Source: an uncultured Bacilli bacterium (lineage in GTDB: Bacteria > Bacillota_I > Bacilli_A > RF39 > UBA660). From it: 64,000 nt of DNA. Location: the NCBI GenBank assembly GCA_910577505.1, contig CAJTLN010000001.1, forward strand, positions 496,001 through 560,000, in the 5' to 3' direction. The notes beneath the pieces are model-generated. The model saw only the letters and a list, made by a program, of their open reading frames with translations, made no database searches and had not been told where the DNA came from. The position numbers and the translations under genes are program-made. Positions 34,123 through 42,411 of this stretch are shown here, in pieces; the stretch's first letter is position 1; each line of letters opens with the position of its first letter.

Positions 34123-35046
34123 ATGTTGTTTAAAAGGCCTCAAAATTATCCTAAAAGTTTACCATATAATTTAGAAACATTAGAATTTATAAATTTAAAT
34201 CACTTAACTCCATTAGAAGTATCAGAAATAACAGAAAGAATAATAGAACCTAGAGATATTGACAGTATTTTAGAAGAAACTGCTCTAACAACAGCAGAAA
34301 TAACAACAAATATTAGTATTGATGAAATTTTAGGATATGAGTATCCAAGAAAAAGAGATATATTTGAAAGTATTAGTGAATTCTTTGATAGTACAAAAGA
34401 TGGATATCACTCACGAAGTATCAGTATGCTAAAATACACACCAGATAATATAATGTCAGGTTTATCAAGATCTTTTATTATTGAGCCAATAAAAGTAAGA
34501 GAAGTAGAAAAAGGTAAGTGTTTTATATCTGGAAACGGAATGCATAGATTTACAGTTTTACGAATTATGTATTTGATTGAAAAACATCGTGGAAGAAATC
34601 CTGATGAATTAAAAAAGAAATACACAATTCCTGTAATTTTTAATAAAGTAGATAAGACAAAAACATATTGTGCTTATATAGTAAGTGTCTTAAATTCTAA
34701 TATTTATATAAAATCTGAATTAGATGATAATTATCAAAAAACAGAAAAAGTTGAAGTAATAGATAAAGTTAATAAAACAAAAAGGATTTTAGCGGACGAA
34801 GAGCTTATCATTTATACTACTGAGGTAATAAAAGATTGTAATATGGACTTACAAAAATTATTAGCCTTATCTAAACATGTTGAAATAAATTCTTCATTTT
34901 ATGAATTTTTAAACAAAAATTTTAAAGATTTGTTAATTGAATTAGAACAATTCATTGAATATAAAAAAACTCACTCAAATCCTGGTGAATTATTAGAGTA
35001 TCAAATAACTCCAGATAAAAAGGATGGAATATCATGGAATTTATAA
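34123..35046 (+). CDS. Hypothetical protein with ParB/Srx-like motif
   Basis: A 307-residue soluble protein. The middle has IIEPIKVREVEKGKCFISGNGMHRFTVLRIMYLIE followed by YTIPVIFNKV, which is the order seen in the ParB/sulfiredoxin-like fold: a strand with a target sequence, then the GxxHR loop with a long helix. That suggests a nucleotide- or DNA-binding domain, but I cannot confirm it. The rest is charged and helical with no motif. It overlaps the next gene by 13 bases, so they are coupled. Confidence 0.65.
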   Translation: MLFKRPQNYPKSLPYNLETLEFINLNHLTPLEVSEITERIIEPRDIDSILEETALTTAEITTNISIDEILGYEYPRKRDIFESISEFFDSTKDGYHSRSISMLKYTPDNIMSGLSRSFIIEPIKVREVEKGKCFISGNGMHRFTVLRIMYLIEKHRGRNPDELKKKYTIPVIFNKVDKTKTYCAYIVSVLNSNIYIKSELDDNYQKTEKVEVIDKVNKTKRILADEELIIYTTEVIKDCNMDLQKLLALSKHVEINSSFYEFLNKNFKDLLIELEQFIEYKKTHSNPGELLEYQITPDKKDGISWNL

Positions 35047-35390
35047 AGCTAAATGAAACTAATTTTAAAAAAAATATTAATGCCAATATTAATTTTGCTT
35101 GTGATATATATGCTTTAAAAAATCAAAATATATTAGGTTATGGTCTGTTAAAAGAAGATAAAACAAATTTGTATATATATGTGAAAAAAGAATTTCGTGG
35201 GAATGGATATGGAACAAAAATATTTAATGAATTAATAGATATAATAAGAAAAAACACTAACTATAGTGATATATCTTTATCCATAAACAAAGAAGATATA
35301 CGTACTAATAATATAATAAAGAATAATGGTGGAATAGAAGTATCAAAAGAAAAGAATAATATTACTTATATTATTCCTTTAAATAAATAA
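35034..35390 (+). CDS. GNAT-family N-acetyltransferase
   Basis: A 118-residue acetyl-CoA-dependent transferase. The CoA pyrophosphate loop is visible in VKKEFRGNGYGTKIFNELI (R/Q-x-x-G-x-G/A). It is followed by a helix and a strand (SDISLSINKED) and the NNIIKNNGG element typical of motif B. The protein is shorter than most GNATs (about 140-160), chiefly at the N-terminus. Substrate unknown. Last gene of the unit that starts with the zinc-ribbon protein. Confidence 0.82.
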   Translation: MEFIKLNETNFKKNINANINFACDIYALKNQNILGYGLLKEDKTNLYIYVKKEFRGNGYGTKIFNELIDIIRKNTNYSDISLSINKEDIRTNNIIKNNGGIEVSKEKNNITYIIPLNK

Positions 35391-35403
35391 AGTTATTAAC
35401 TTA

Positions 35404-36438
35404 TTAAGAAGTTTTTATATATTCATTATATTCATTCATAATATCATTCATATAACTTACTAATTTTAATACTTGTGTATAAGCCCCAATATTTCCACCT
35501 TTATTTGCTATTGCGATTGCTATATAAGGTCTGTCTCCAAAAACAATCCCTGTTTCAACAACATCTCTACTAGCAAATCCCGTTTTACTTGCACTAGGTA
35601 TAGAAGGCATTACTTCTTTAAAGTAATTATATTTACCATTAGATAAAAGATTTAAGAAAGTTATTCCATCTTCACTACGAATAGAAAAATTATATATTTC
35701 TTGCCATATTAATGCAGCACTTCGTGGACTTGTATATCCCCAAGGATTGCTTGCAGTTAAATAAAGTTGCTTAGCTCCAAGATTACTTAACATATCATTA
35801 TAACCTTTAACTCCAAAAGCCTTATGCAACATTTGATGAGCTATATTATCAGAATCATTAACAGAGTAATATATTAAGTCTCTAACTGTATACATAGTTC
35901 CAAATTCGCTCTTTTTAATAACTCCAGTTCCTTTATTATAATGATGACTTTCATACATAATCTCTTGATTAGGATCGATATTTCCTTCTGATATTTGTTC
36001 GTATAAATATAAAGCGTATGGAGCTTTTATTGAACTCGCTGTTTCATAGCTCTTATCAACATTGTATGCAATACTCATTCCATCATCTAAACTAATAATA
36101 TAAAAAGAATTACTAGCACCATATTCATTAATAGAGTTATATATTTCAGTAAGAAGAGAATCACTTATTTTAAAATTACTATCAGCTATAGATATAGTAT
36201 TATTAGTATATTGTTTAGAAGCTATATCTATAGTATTTATTTCACGCCCAGAAAAATCAGACACATCAAAAGCATTCATATAGTTTAATGAATCAAAATC
36301 ACTAGTATTAATTTCTTTAGATACATCACATTCTTCTATAACTTTAGCACTACTAAAATTAGCTGTTGTTAAGTAAGTAGCAAGTATGACAAAAATAACA
36401 ACTAATAAAAATATTATCAAAGTTGATTGCTTTTTCAT
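35404..36438 (-). CDS. Membrane-anchored class A beta-lactamase-fold serine hydrolase
   Basis: A 344-residue protein with an N-terminal membrane anchor (about 7-28) and an outside penicillin-interacting domain. The three active-site motifs are present: Ser135-Lys138 (SSIK), SDN at 196-198 and KTG at 285-287. It could be a beta-lactamase, but many Firmicute proteins of this shape are carboxypeptidase-like or have unknown wall roles. The stalk of about 70 residues between anchor and domain is unusual for a secreted beta-lactamase. Its promoter on the minus strand is TTGACG, 17 bases, TATATA. No resistance claim can be made from sequence alone. Confidence 0.82.
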   Translation of the reverse strand: MKKQSTLIIFLLVVIFVILATYLTTANFSSAKVIEECDVSKEINTSDFDSLNYMNAFDVSDFSGREINTIDIASKQYTNNTISIADSNFKISDSLLTEIYNSINEYGASNSFYIISLDDGMSIAYNVDKSYETASSIKAPYALYLYEQISEGNIDPNQEIMYESHHYNKGTGVIKKSEFGTMYTVRDLIYYSVNDSDNIAHQMLHKAFGVKGYNDMLSNLGAKQLYLTASNPWGYTSPRSAALIWQEIYNFSIRSEDGITFLNLLSNGKYNYFKEVMPSIPSASKTGFASRDVVETGIVFGDRPYIAIAIANKGGNIGAYTQVLKLVSYMNDIMNEYNEYIKTS

Positions 36439-36502
36439 CTGAAATCTCCTTTACTTTATATATTAATATTACTACAAATCGTCAATCTACTCAATTAAAA
36501 AG

Positions 36503-36530
36503 TTGCATATTTGCAAATTTATGTTATAAT
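36503..36530 (+). promoter_or_regulatory. Promoter of the rimP-nusA-infB operon
   Basis: TTGCAT (36503-36508), 16-base spacer, extended -10 TGTTATAAT (TATAAT 36525-36530). Confidence 0.65.
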
Positions 36531-36544
36531 CAAATTATCAGATT

Positions 36545-36575
36545 TAAGTGGGCTCAAGTATCCCACTTTTATTAT
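36545..36575 (+). promoter_or_regulatory. Hairpin in the rimP leader (attenuator-like)
   Basis: AAGTGGG and CCCACTT pair across a 9-base loop and are followed by TTTTATTATT, close to a terminator. A comparable GTGGGC hairpin precedes rimP in many Firmicutes (from memory of the rimP leader). It could tune the operon by attenuation; a plain leader hairpin is the alternative. Confidence 0.5.
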
Positions 36576-36594
36576 TAGTTTAAAGAGGTGAATC

Positions 36595-36849
36595 ATGAAC
36601 AAAATATTAGAAGAAATCAGAAAATCTATTGAAGCCCCAATGAAAGAAATGGATATCATTGTTGATTCAGTTAAATATGAAGTAGAAGGAAGTTATAATT
36701 TCTTAAGAATTGAATTAGATAAAGTTAATGGTATTGATTTAGATACCATAGTTGCAGCGACAGAAGTAATAAATCCAATCATTGATAAATTAGATTTAAT
36801 TGATGATTCATACATCTTAGATATTGTAAGTAAAGAAAAAGGAGAGTAA
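36595..36849 (+). CDS. rimP: Shortened RimP, N-terminal domain only
   Basis: An 84-residue protein matching the N-terminal alpha/beta domain of the ribosome maturation factor RimP, which assists 30S assembly: IRKSIEAPMKEMDIIVDSVKYEVEGSYNFLRIELDK and the closing DSYILDIVS. Normal RimP is about 150 residues and has a second, SH3-like domain (usually opening GxxRPL); that half is missing here. The gene ends 5 bases before the nusA ATG, so a frameshift does not explain it. AGAGGTGAATC is its ribosome binding site. First gene of the operon. Confidence 0.8.
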   Translation: MNKILEEIRKSIEAPMKEMDIIVDSVKYEVEGSYNFLRIELDKVNGIDLDTIVAATEVINPIIDKLDLIDDSYILDIVSKEKGE

Positions 36850-36854
36850 TTAAT

Positions 36855-38006
36855 ATGGCAAGAAAGAAAAATGTTGTTGAAGAAACTGGCGCAATGGATC
36901 CAGTTGCATTCATTAAAGCCGTAAAAGGAATTGTTGAAGAAAAAAACATATCTGAAGATGTTGTATTTGAAGCTATGGAATTAGCTTTAGCAACAGCTTA
37001 TAAGAAAAATTTTGGTTCTAAAACTAATGTTAGAGTAGATATTAATAGATCTACAGGTGAAATTAAGGTTATGTCTTATTACGTAGTAGTAGACGAAATT
37101 GATGAAGGAGACATTATTATTGATGAGGAAGGTAACGAAGTAGATGTACCACCAGCAATCAACATAGATGCTCAAATTCTATTAGAAGATGCACGTGAAA
37201 TTGATCCAGATATTAATGTTGGTGAAAGAATTGAAAAAGAAGTTACACCAAAAGATTTTGGTCGTGTTGCAGCTGGTACTGCTAAACAAGTAATAATGCA
37301 AAAAATTAGAGAAGCTGAAAAAGATTCTATTATTGGTGAATTTGCTGATAAACAAGATGAAATGTTAGTAGGAACATTAGCTATGGAAGATACTCGTAAC
37401 TATTATGTTGATTTAGGACGTACAAGAGGTATCTTACCTAAGACAGAAATGATTCCTGGTGAAATAGTTAAAATGGGATCTAGTATTAGAGTATATGTTA
37501 CTAAAGTAGAATCAAATACTAAAGGACCTTTAATTCTATTATCTAGAAAACACTATGGTTTTGTAAAAAGATTATTTGAATCTGAAATACCAGAATTAGC
37601 AGATGGTACAATTTTATTACATGCTGTAGCTCGTGAAGCTGGTCTAAGAAGTAAAGTAGCAGTAGAATCTACAGATGAAAGAATTGATGCTATCGGAGCA
37701 TGTATTGGTGAAAGAGGCTCACGTATTGCTTCTATCTTAAAAGAATTAAATGGCGAAAAAGTAGATATCGTTTTATATAATAGTGATCCAGCAGAATATA
37801 TTAAAAATGCATTAAGTCCAGCTAAGGATGCTATTGTAAATATTACTGACCCAATGAAAAAAGAAGCTTTAGCTATTGTAAATGATGAAAATCTATCTCT
37901 AGCTATTGGTAAAAAAGGGACAAATATTAAACTAGCTTCTAAATTAACTAGATATAAGATTGAAGTTAAAACATTAAATCAAGTTAATGAAGAAGGAAAT
38001 AATTAA
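36855..38006 (+). CDS. nusA: Transcription termination/antitermination factor NusA
   Basis: A 383-residue RNA polymerase accessory factor that promotes pausing and both termination and antitermination. The N-terminal polymerase-binding domain (about 1-125) is followed by an S1 domain (EDTRNYYVDLGRTRGILPKTEMIPGE), then two KH domains; KH1 has ACIGERGSRIASILKEL and KH2 has LAIGKKGTNIKLASKLT. Length and order match Gram-positive NusA, which lacks the acidic repeats of the E. coli protein. GGAGAG precedes the ATG. It sits in the conserved order rimP-nusA-ylxR-infB-rbfA. Confidence 0.96.
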   Translation: MARKKNVVEETGAMDPVAFIKAVKGIVEEKNISEDVVFEAMELALATAYKKNFGSKTNVRVDINRSTGEIKVMSYYVVVDEIDEGDIIIDEEGNEVDVPPAINIDAQILLEDAREIDPDINVGERIEKEVTPKDFGRVAAGTAKQVIMQKIREAEKDSIIGEFADKQDEMLVGTLAMEDTRNYYVDLGRTRGILPKTEMIPGEIVKMGSSIRVYVTKVESNTKGPLILLSRKHYGFVKRLFESEIPELADGTILLHAVAREAGLRSKVAVESTDERIDAIGACIGERGSRIASILKELNGEKVDIVLYNSDPAEYIKNALSPAKDAIVNITDPMKKEALAIVNDENLSLAIGKKGTNIKLASKLTRYKIEVKTLNQVNEEGNN

Positions 38007-38025
38007 TTAGAAAGAAGGTATTTAA

Positions 38026-38286
38026 ATGAAAAAAATGCCTGAAAGAACTTGTGTAATCACAAAAGAAAAGACTTTAAAAAAAGATTTACTTCGTGTAGTT
38101 CGTAATCCAGAAGGCAATGTATCAGTTGATATAACTGGTAAGTCTAATGGTCGCGGTGCTTACTTAAAAAAAGATTCTGAAGTAATTGAGCTTGCTAGAA
38201 AGACTAAGGCTCTCGAAAGAATCCTAGAAGTAGAAATTCCTGAAAGTATATATGAGGAAATGCTTAATATAATAAAAGAAAGATAG
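38026..38286 (+). CDS. ylxR: YlxR/RnpM-family RNA-binding protein
   Basis: An 86-residue basic protein. It has the YlxR signature ERTCVITKEKTLKKDLLRVVR and then GRGAYLKKDSEVI. In Bacillus it is called RnpM and binds RNase P. AGAAGG precedes the ATG, and the infB ATG lies 13 bases after its stop. The second small protein normally found here, the L7Ae-like YlxQ, is absent from this operon. Confidence 0.92.
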   Translation: MKKMPERTCVITKEKTLKKDLLRVVRNPEGNVSVDITGKSNGRGAYLKKDSEVIELARKTKALERILEVEIPESIYEEMLNIIKER

Positions 38287-38298
38287 AGGTGAGCTATT

Positions 38299-40413
38299 AT
38301 GATGAGTGTTAAAGAATATGCGAGTGATACAAATCATTCAGTTGCAGAAATACTAAAAAAATGTAATGAACTTGGAATAAATGTTAAGAGTGGTGATGAT
38401 GATTTATCAGAAGATGACATTATAATTCTCGACAATACAATTAATTTAATTAGTACTGATAGTGAAACTGATTATGAAGAAGAAGATGTAATTGATGAAG
38501 TTGTTGAAGACCTAGTTGAATCTAATAACTTAGATAAGAATTTTGGAACTGCCAATAAAAAACAAAAATTAAAGAAAAAGAGTCAATTACAAAGCTCTAA
38601 AGACGAATATATGTCTAAGAGAAAAGAAATGTATAAACACAAAGAAAAATTAATGAGTAATGCTGAAGAAGATAATGTAGTTCTATATAAAGAAGGTATG
38701 TCTGTTCAAGATTTAGCCGACGCCCTAGGTGTTAATGGTACAGAATTAATTAAGAAAATAATGGTACTTGGACTTATGCTAAGTCTAAATAACGCAATTG
38801 ATTATGAAACAGCAAGTGTTATAGTTCTTGACTATAATAAGACTCTAAAAAAAGAAGAAACTCAAGATGTTTCTAATTTTGAAGAATTTGAAGCTAATGA
38901 TAGAGAAGAAGATTTAACAGTTCGTCCTCCAGTAATTACTATTATGGGACATGTTGATCATGGTAAAACTACATTACTTGATACTATTAGAAAAAGTAAA
39001 ATAGTTGATTCTGAATACGGAGGAATCACTCAAGCAATAGGTGCTTACCAAGTAGAGCATGATGGACATAAGTTATCATTTATCGATACTCCTGGTCACG
39101 CAGCCTTCACAGAAATGCGTGCACGTGGAGCTAGTATAACTGATATCGTTATTATAATTGTTGCTGCTGATGATGGTGTAATGCCACAAACTGAAGAAGC
39201 AATCGATCATGCCTTAGCAGCTAATGTACCAATCGTTGTTGCTGTTAACAAAATTGACAAACCAGATGCTAAACCAGAAAGAATTAGAACTGAAATGGCT
39301 GAACATAACATAACTCCAGAAGAATGGGGAGGAAATATTCCATTTGTTGATATTTCAGCTAAATCTGGTCAAGGCATAGACCTATTATTAGAAACATTAT
39401 TAGCAATAGCAGAAATGCAAGAATTAAAAGCAAACCCTAATCGTTATGCAATGGGGACAGTAATTGAATCTAAGATGGATAAAAATATTGGTGGAGTAGC
39501 ATCACTATTAATCCAAAATGGTACATTACGTATAGGAGACCCAATTGTAGTTGGTACAACTTATGGTAAAGTAAGAACAATGAAAGATGATTTAGGAAAT
39601 TCAATAGTAGAAGCTGGCCCATCAACTCCAGTTGAAATAACAGGTCTATCTGCTAATCCAGCTGCTGGAGATAAATTTATGGCTTTTGAAACAGAAAGTG
39701 AAGCTAAAAATGTTGCAGATAAACGTAGCATTCAAGCACGTGAAAGCAAATTCCAAAAACAAACATTATCTTTAGATAATTTATTTGCTTCAATCGATTC
39801 AAATACAAAAGAAATTAATGTTGTATTAAAAGCAGATGTTAGAGGTTCAGAAGAAGCTGTTAAGAGTGCCTTAGAAAAGATTGAAGTAGATGGTGTAAAA
39901 GTTAAAGTTATTAGAAGTGGTATAGGAACAATTACAGAAAGTGATGTTGTTCTAGCAAATGCTTCAAATGCTATCATTTTAGGATTCTGTGTATCTCCAT
40001 CTAACTCAACTAAAGAAATAGCTAAAGAATATGGTGTAGACATCAGACTTTATACTATTATTTACAAATTAGTTGAAGAAATGGAATCAGCAATGCAAGG
40101 TATGCTTGAACCAGAATTTGAAGAAAAAGTTATTGGTAACGTTGAAATTAGAAAACTATTTAAATTTTCAAAAGTTGGAAACATTGCTGGTTCATATGTA
40201 ACTGATGGTATTGTTAAAAAAGATGCACAAGCAAGACTTATTCGTGATGGAATAGTTGTTGTTGATACTAAGATTGCAACACTACAAAGAGAAAAAGATC
40301 AAGCTAAAGAAGTTAAAAAAGGATATGAATGTGGTCTTACTTTAGAAAACTATTCAGATATCAAAGTTGGAGATACAATTGAAGTATATGAAACAGTTGA
40401 GGTAAAAAGATAA
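38299..40413 (+). CDS. infB: Translation initiation factor IF-2
   Basis: A 704-residue GTPase that places initiator tRNA on the 30S subunit. The N-terminal part has short helical IF2N-type segments (VKEYASDTNHSVAEILKKC and DLADALGVNGTELIKKIM). The G domain shows GHVDHGKTT (G1), DTPGHAAF (G3) and NKIDKPDA (G4). Domains II-IV follow, with the C1-C2 region that binds fMet-tRNA. The length is close to Gram-positive IF2 without the long linker. The start has GAGGTGAG upstream. Its stop codon overlaps the rbfA ATG by one base (TAATG). Confidence 0.96.
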   Translation: MMSVKEYASDTNHSVAEILKKCNELGINVKSGDDDLSEDDIIILDNTINLISTDSETDYEEEDVIDEVVEDLVESNNLDKNFGTANKKQKLKKKSQLQSSKDEYMSKRKEMYKHKEKLMSNAEEDNVVLYKEGMSVQDLADALGVNGTELIKKIMVLGLMLSLNNAIDYETASVIVLDYNKTLKKEETQDVSNFEEFEANDREEDLTVRPPVITIMGHVDHGKTTLLDTIRKSKIVDSEYGGITQAIGAYQVEHDGHKLSFIDTPGHAAFTEMRARGASITDIVIIIVAADDGVMPQTEEAIDHALAANVPIVVAVNKIDKPDAKPERIRTEMAEHNITPEEWGGNIPFVDISAKSGQGIDLLLETLLAIAEMQELKANPNRYAMGTVIESKMDKNIGGVASLLIQNGTLRIGDPIVVGTTYGKVRTMKDDLGNSIVEAGPSTPVEITGLSANPAAGDKFMAFETESEAKNVADKRSIQARESKFQKQTLSLDNLFASIDSNTKEINVVLKADVRGSEEAVKSALEKIEVDGVKVKVIRSGIGTITESDVVLANASNAIILGFCVSPSNSTKEIAKEYGVDIRLYTIIYKLVEEMESAMQGMLEPEFEEKVIGNVEIRKLFKFSKVGNIAGSYVTDGIVKKDAQARLIRDGIVVVDTKIATLQREKDQAKEVKKGYECGLTLENYSDIKVGDTIEVYETVEVKR

Positions 40414-40763
40414 TGAATCAAATAAAGTTAAAAAGAATTGGTTCTGAAATAGCTCAAGAATTAAGTATAATATGTGGTACAGAAGCTCATGATAATTTGC
40501 TTAAAGCAATAACAATAACTGGAGCAGAAGTAACTAACGATTTAGGTTTATGTAAAGTATTCTTCACAACCACGAGTGATATGGAACATAAAGAACTAGA
40601 ACGTGAACTAAATGATGAAACTTCAAGCTATTTAAGAAGCAAAATAGCTGAGAGAATTGAGCTTAGACATACTCCCAAAATAAGATTTGTCTATGACAAT
40701 TCAATTGCTTATGGAAATAATATAGAAAAAATAATAAATGAAATACATGAAAAGGAGCAATAA
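40413..40763 (+). CDS. rbfA: Ribosome-binding factor A
   Basis: A 116-residue KH-like protein that helps 16S rRNA maturation in the 30S subunit. It begins NQIKLKRIGSEIAQELSII and ends with the family motif IRFVYDNSIAYGNNIEKIINEI. The TAATG overlap with infB means coupled translation. The last gene of the operon, followed by a terminator. Length is normal. Confidence 0.94.
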   Translation: MNQIKLKRIGSEIAQELSIICGTEAHDNLLKAITITGAEVTNDLGLCKVFFTTTSDMEHKELERELNDETSSYLRSKIAERIELRHTPKIRFVYDNSIAYGNNIEKIINEIHEKEQ

Positions 40764-40777
40764 TGCTTCTTTTTTTG
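40750..40777 (+). terminator. Terminator after rbfA
   Basis: AGGAGCA / TGCTTCT stem (one G-T pair), ATAA loop, T run. Confidence 0.82.
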
Positions 40778-40828
40778 ACAAAAAAAACTTTTTAAAATAA
40801 AATATTTCTTTATGAAAGGGGGATTATC

Positions 40829-41641
40829 ATGCAAAGTATTGCATTAATAAAGGATATATTTGATGCTACACATGAGATTACTAATGGTGAAATATTAGAA
40901 TTAATTACTACAATAAAAAAAGAACTAGAACTAGATGATTACTTAAAGAAAGTAGAAATAACAGACTATTCTAAAAAATTCGAAGGAAAATATCTACCTA
41001 GTGATAAGAGTATGATGATATCCCCATGTCGAATATATGAAAATTTCTTTCGTTGGGTAAATGAAAACAATTATCCCTTAAATGCCAGAGCTATTAGTAG
41101 GTTATATAATCTCTTTGTCTTAATTACAATATACCATGAAATATTTCATGTTCTTCAAGATAAGGAAGATGCTGAATCTAGAAAATTTGATTCACGTGGA
41201 ATTTTACTTCATGAGTCAATTGAATTTGGAAGACGTATTCCACAAAATACATCACCTTATGAAAAAATTATTTATAAAATGTTTTATAAGTTAATGCTTA
41301 TGGAAAGAAATGCTGAAAGTGAATCACTATATAGAATTTTATTATTAGATGAACAATATGAATTTTTATCAGATCGTGAAAAAAGATATATTATAAATGA
41401 ACTATTAAAAACTTTGTCATATGGTTACTATAATCAAAAAAATTGTCTAATATCTCCATCCCAAATATATTATTCAATTCGACTAAAACAAAGACAGTAT
41501 AAATACATACCATTTAATGAAAATTATGATAATTTTACCAAATTATCATGGGGAATGCCTGTAGATAAAGAAATCTTAGATAGACTTTTTGCTAACTTTA
41601 ATAAAAATGATGATATAAAGAAACTATTAAAAAGCAAATAA
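40829..41641 (+). CDS. Putative zinc metallopeptidase-like protein (HExxH)
   Basis: A 270-residue protein with TIYHEIFHVLQDKED, in which HEIFH (103-107) fits the HExxH zinc-binding and catalytic motif. Further on, LLHESIEFGRR and MERNAESESLYR offer candidate third ligands. No signal peptide or membrane helix is seen, so it is cytoplasmic. I do not recognise the family, and the motif alone does not prove peptidase activity. It is a single gene with GAAAGGGGG as ribosome binding site. Confidence 0.62.
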   Translation: MQSIALIKDIFDATHEITNGEILELITTIKKELELDDYLKKVEITDYSKKFEGKYLPSDKSMMISPCRIYENFFRWVNENNYPLNARAISRLYNLFVLITIYHEIFHVLQDKEDAESRKFDSRGILLHESIEFGRRIPQNTSPYEKIIYKMFYKLMLMERNAESESLYRILLLDEQYEFLSDREKRYIINELLKTLSYGYYNQKNCLISPSQIYYSIRLKQRQYKYIPFNENYDNFTKLSWGMPVDKEILDRLFANFNKNDDIKKLLKSK

Positions 41642-41649
41642 ATTTAATA

Positions 41650-41674
41650 ATGATATAACATATCATCTTTTTTT
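41650..41674 (+). terminator. Terminator after the HExxH protein gene
   Basis: ATGATAT / ATATCAT stem, AAC loop, C then seven T. Confidence 0.8.
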
Positions 41675-41715
41675 GTTGCTAAAAAACAAGTTTTAACTTA
41701 ATATATAGGACAGTG

Positions 41716-42387
41716 ATGTTTATGGAAGAAGTAAAAATAGAACCAATACTAGAATCTAAAATAATGGTCATATCTGACACACATATTGGAAGTAAGTTCG
41801 AAAACTTTTCTTATATAGATAGTGTCTATGAATTTGCACTAAAACATAATATCAAAACAATTTTACATGCTGGTGATTTATTTCAAGCACAATTTCAAAA
41901 TGTTTCTAAAACTTATCGTAAACCTGAAAGTCAAATTTTACATTTACAGAAAGACTATCCTCATGATGGTTCTATCACTAACAAAATAATATTAGGAAAT
42001 CATGATTATCATATGTTTAACAAAGATAAAAATTTAATCAAAATGATGAGAAGAGCAGATTTACAATTTGTTGCAGTTAGAAGAGCTTATTTTAATTGGC
42101 AAGGTCAATTAGTTTCTATGACTCATAAATGTCCTAAATATACAATGACTATTCCTAATCTACCAGTATTAGTTAATTTTGCTGGTCATTCTCATAAATT
42201 TGCTCTTCATCCTAAAAAAGGTATTCAAGTCCCAACTTTGAGTGATGATGCAAAGTTTGATAGTTTACCAGGTTTTTTAGTTGTAACATTAGAAGAAGAA
42301 TTAGCAGTAGAACTATTATCTTTTGAACCAGAATTAAGTAATCCTAAATTAGTTCTTAAAAAATCTTTAAATGAAAGCAATGAATGA
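41716..42387 (+). CDS. Calcineurin-like metallophosphoesterase
   Basis: About 223 residues with all core motifs of the metal-dependent phosphoesterase fold: VISDTHIG (DxH), HAGDLF (GDxx), LGNHDYHMF (GNHD) and AGHSHKF (GHxH). These bind two metal ions. The substrate could be a phosphodiester or a nucleotide; the short length argues for a minimal enzyme rather than SbcD. AGGA lies 5 bases before ATG 41716. The M32 peptidase gene follows after 24 bases, so the two are likely co-transcribed. Confidence 0.85.
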   Translation: MFMEEVKIEPILESKIMVISDTHIGSKFENFSYIDSVYEFALKHNIKTILHAGDLFQAQFQNVSKTYRKPESQILHLQKDYPHDGSITNKIILGNHDYHMFNKDKNLIKMMRRADLQFVAVRRAYFNWQGQLVSMTHKCPKYTMTIPNLPVLVNFAGHSHKFALHPKKGIQVPTLSDDAKFDSLPGFLVVTLEEELAVELLSFEPELSNPKLVLKKSLNESNE

Positions 42388-42411
42388 TATACTTATAATG
42401 GAGATGATTAA

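Noticed and set aside
35404..36438. Antibiotic-resistance beta-lactamase
   Set aside because: The three motifs fit the fold, but the anchor and long stalk and the lack of a resistance context do not allow a resistance claim.
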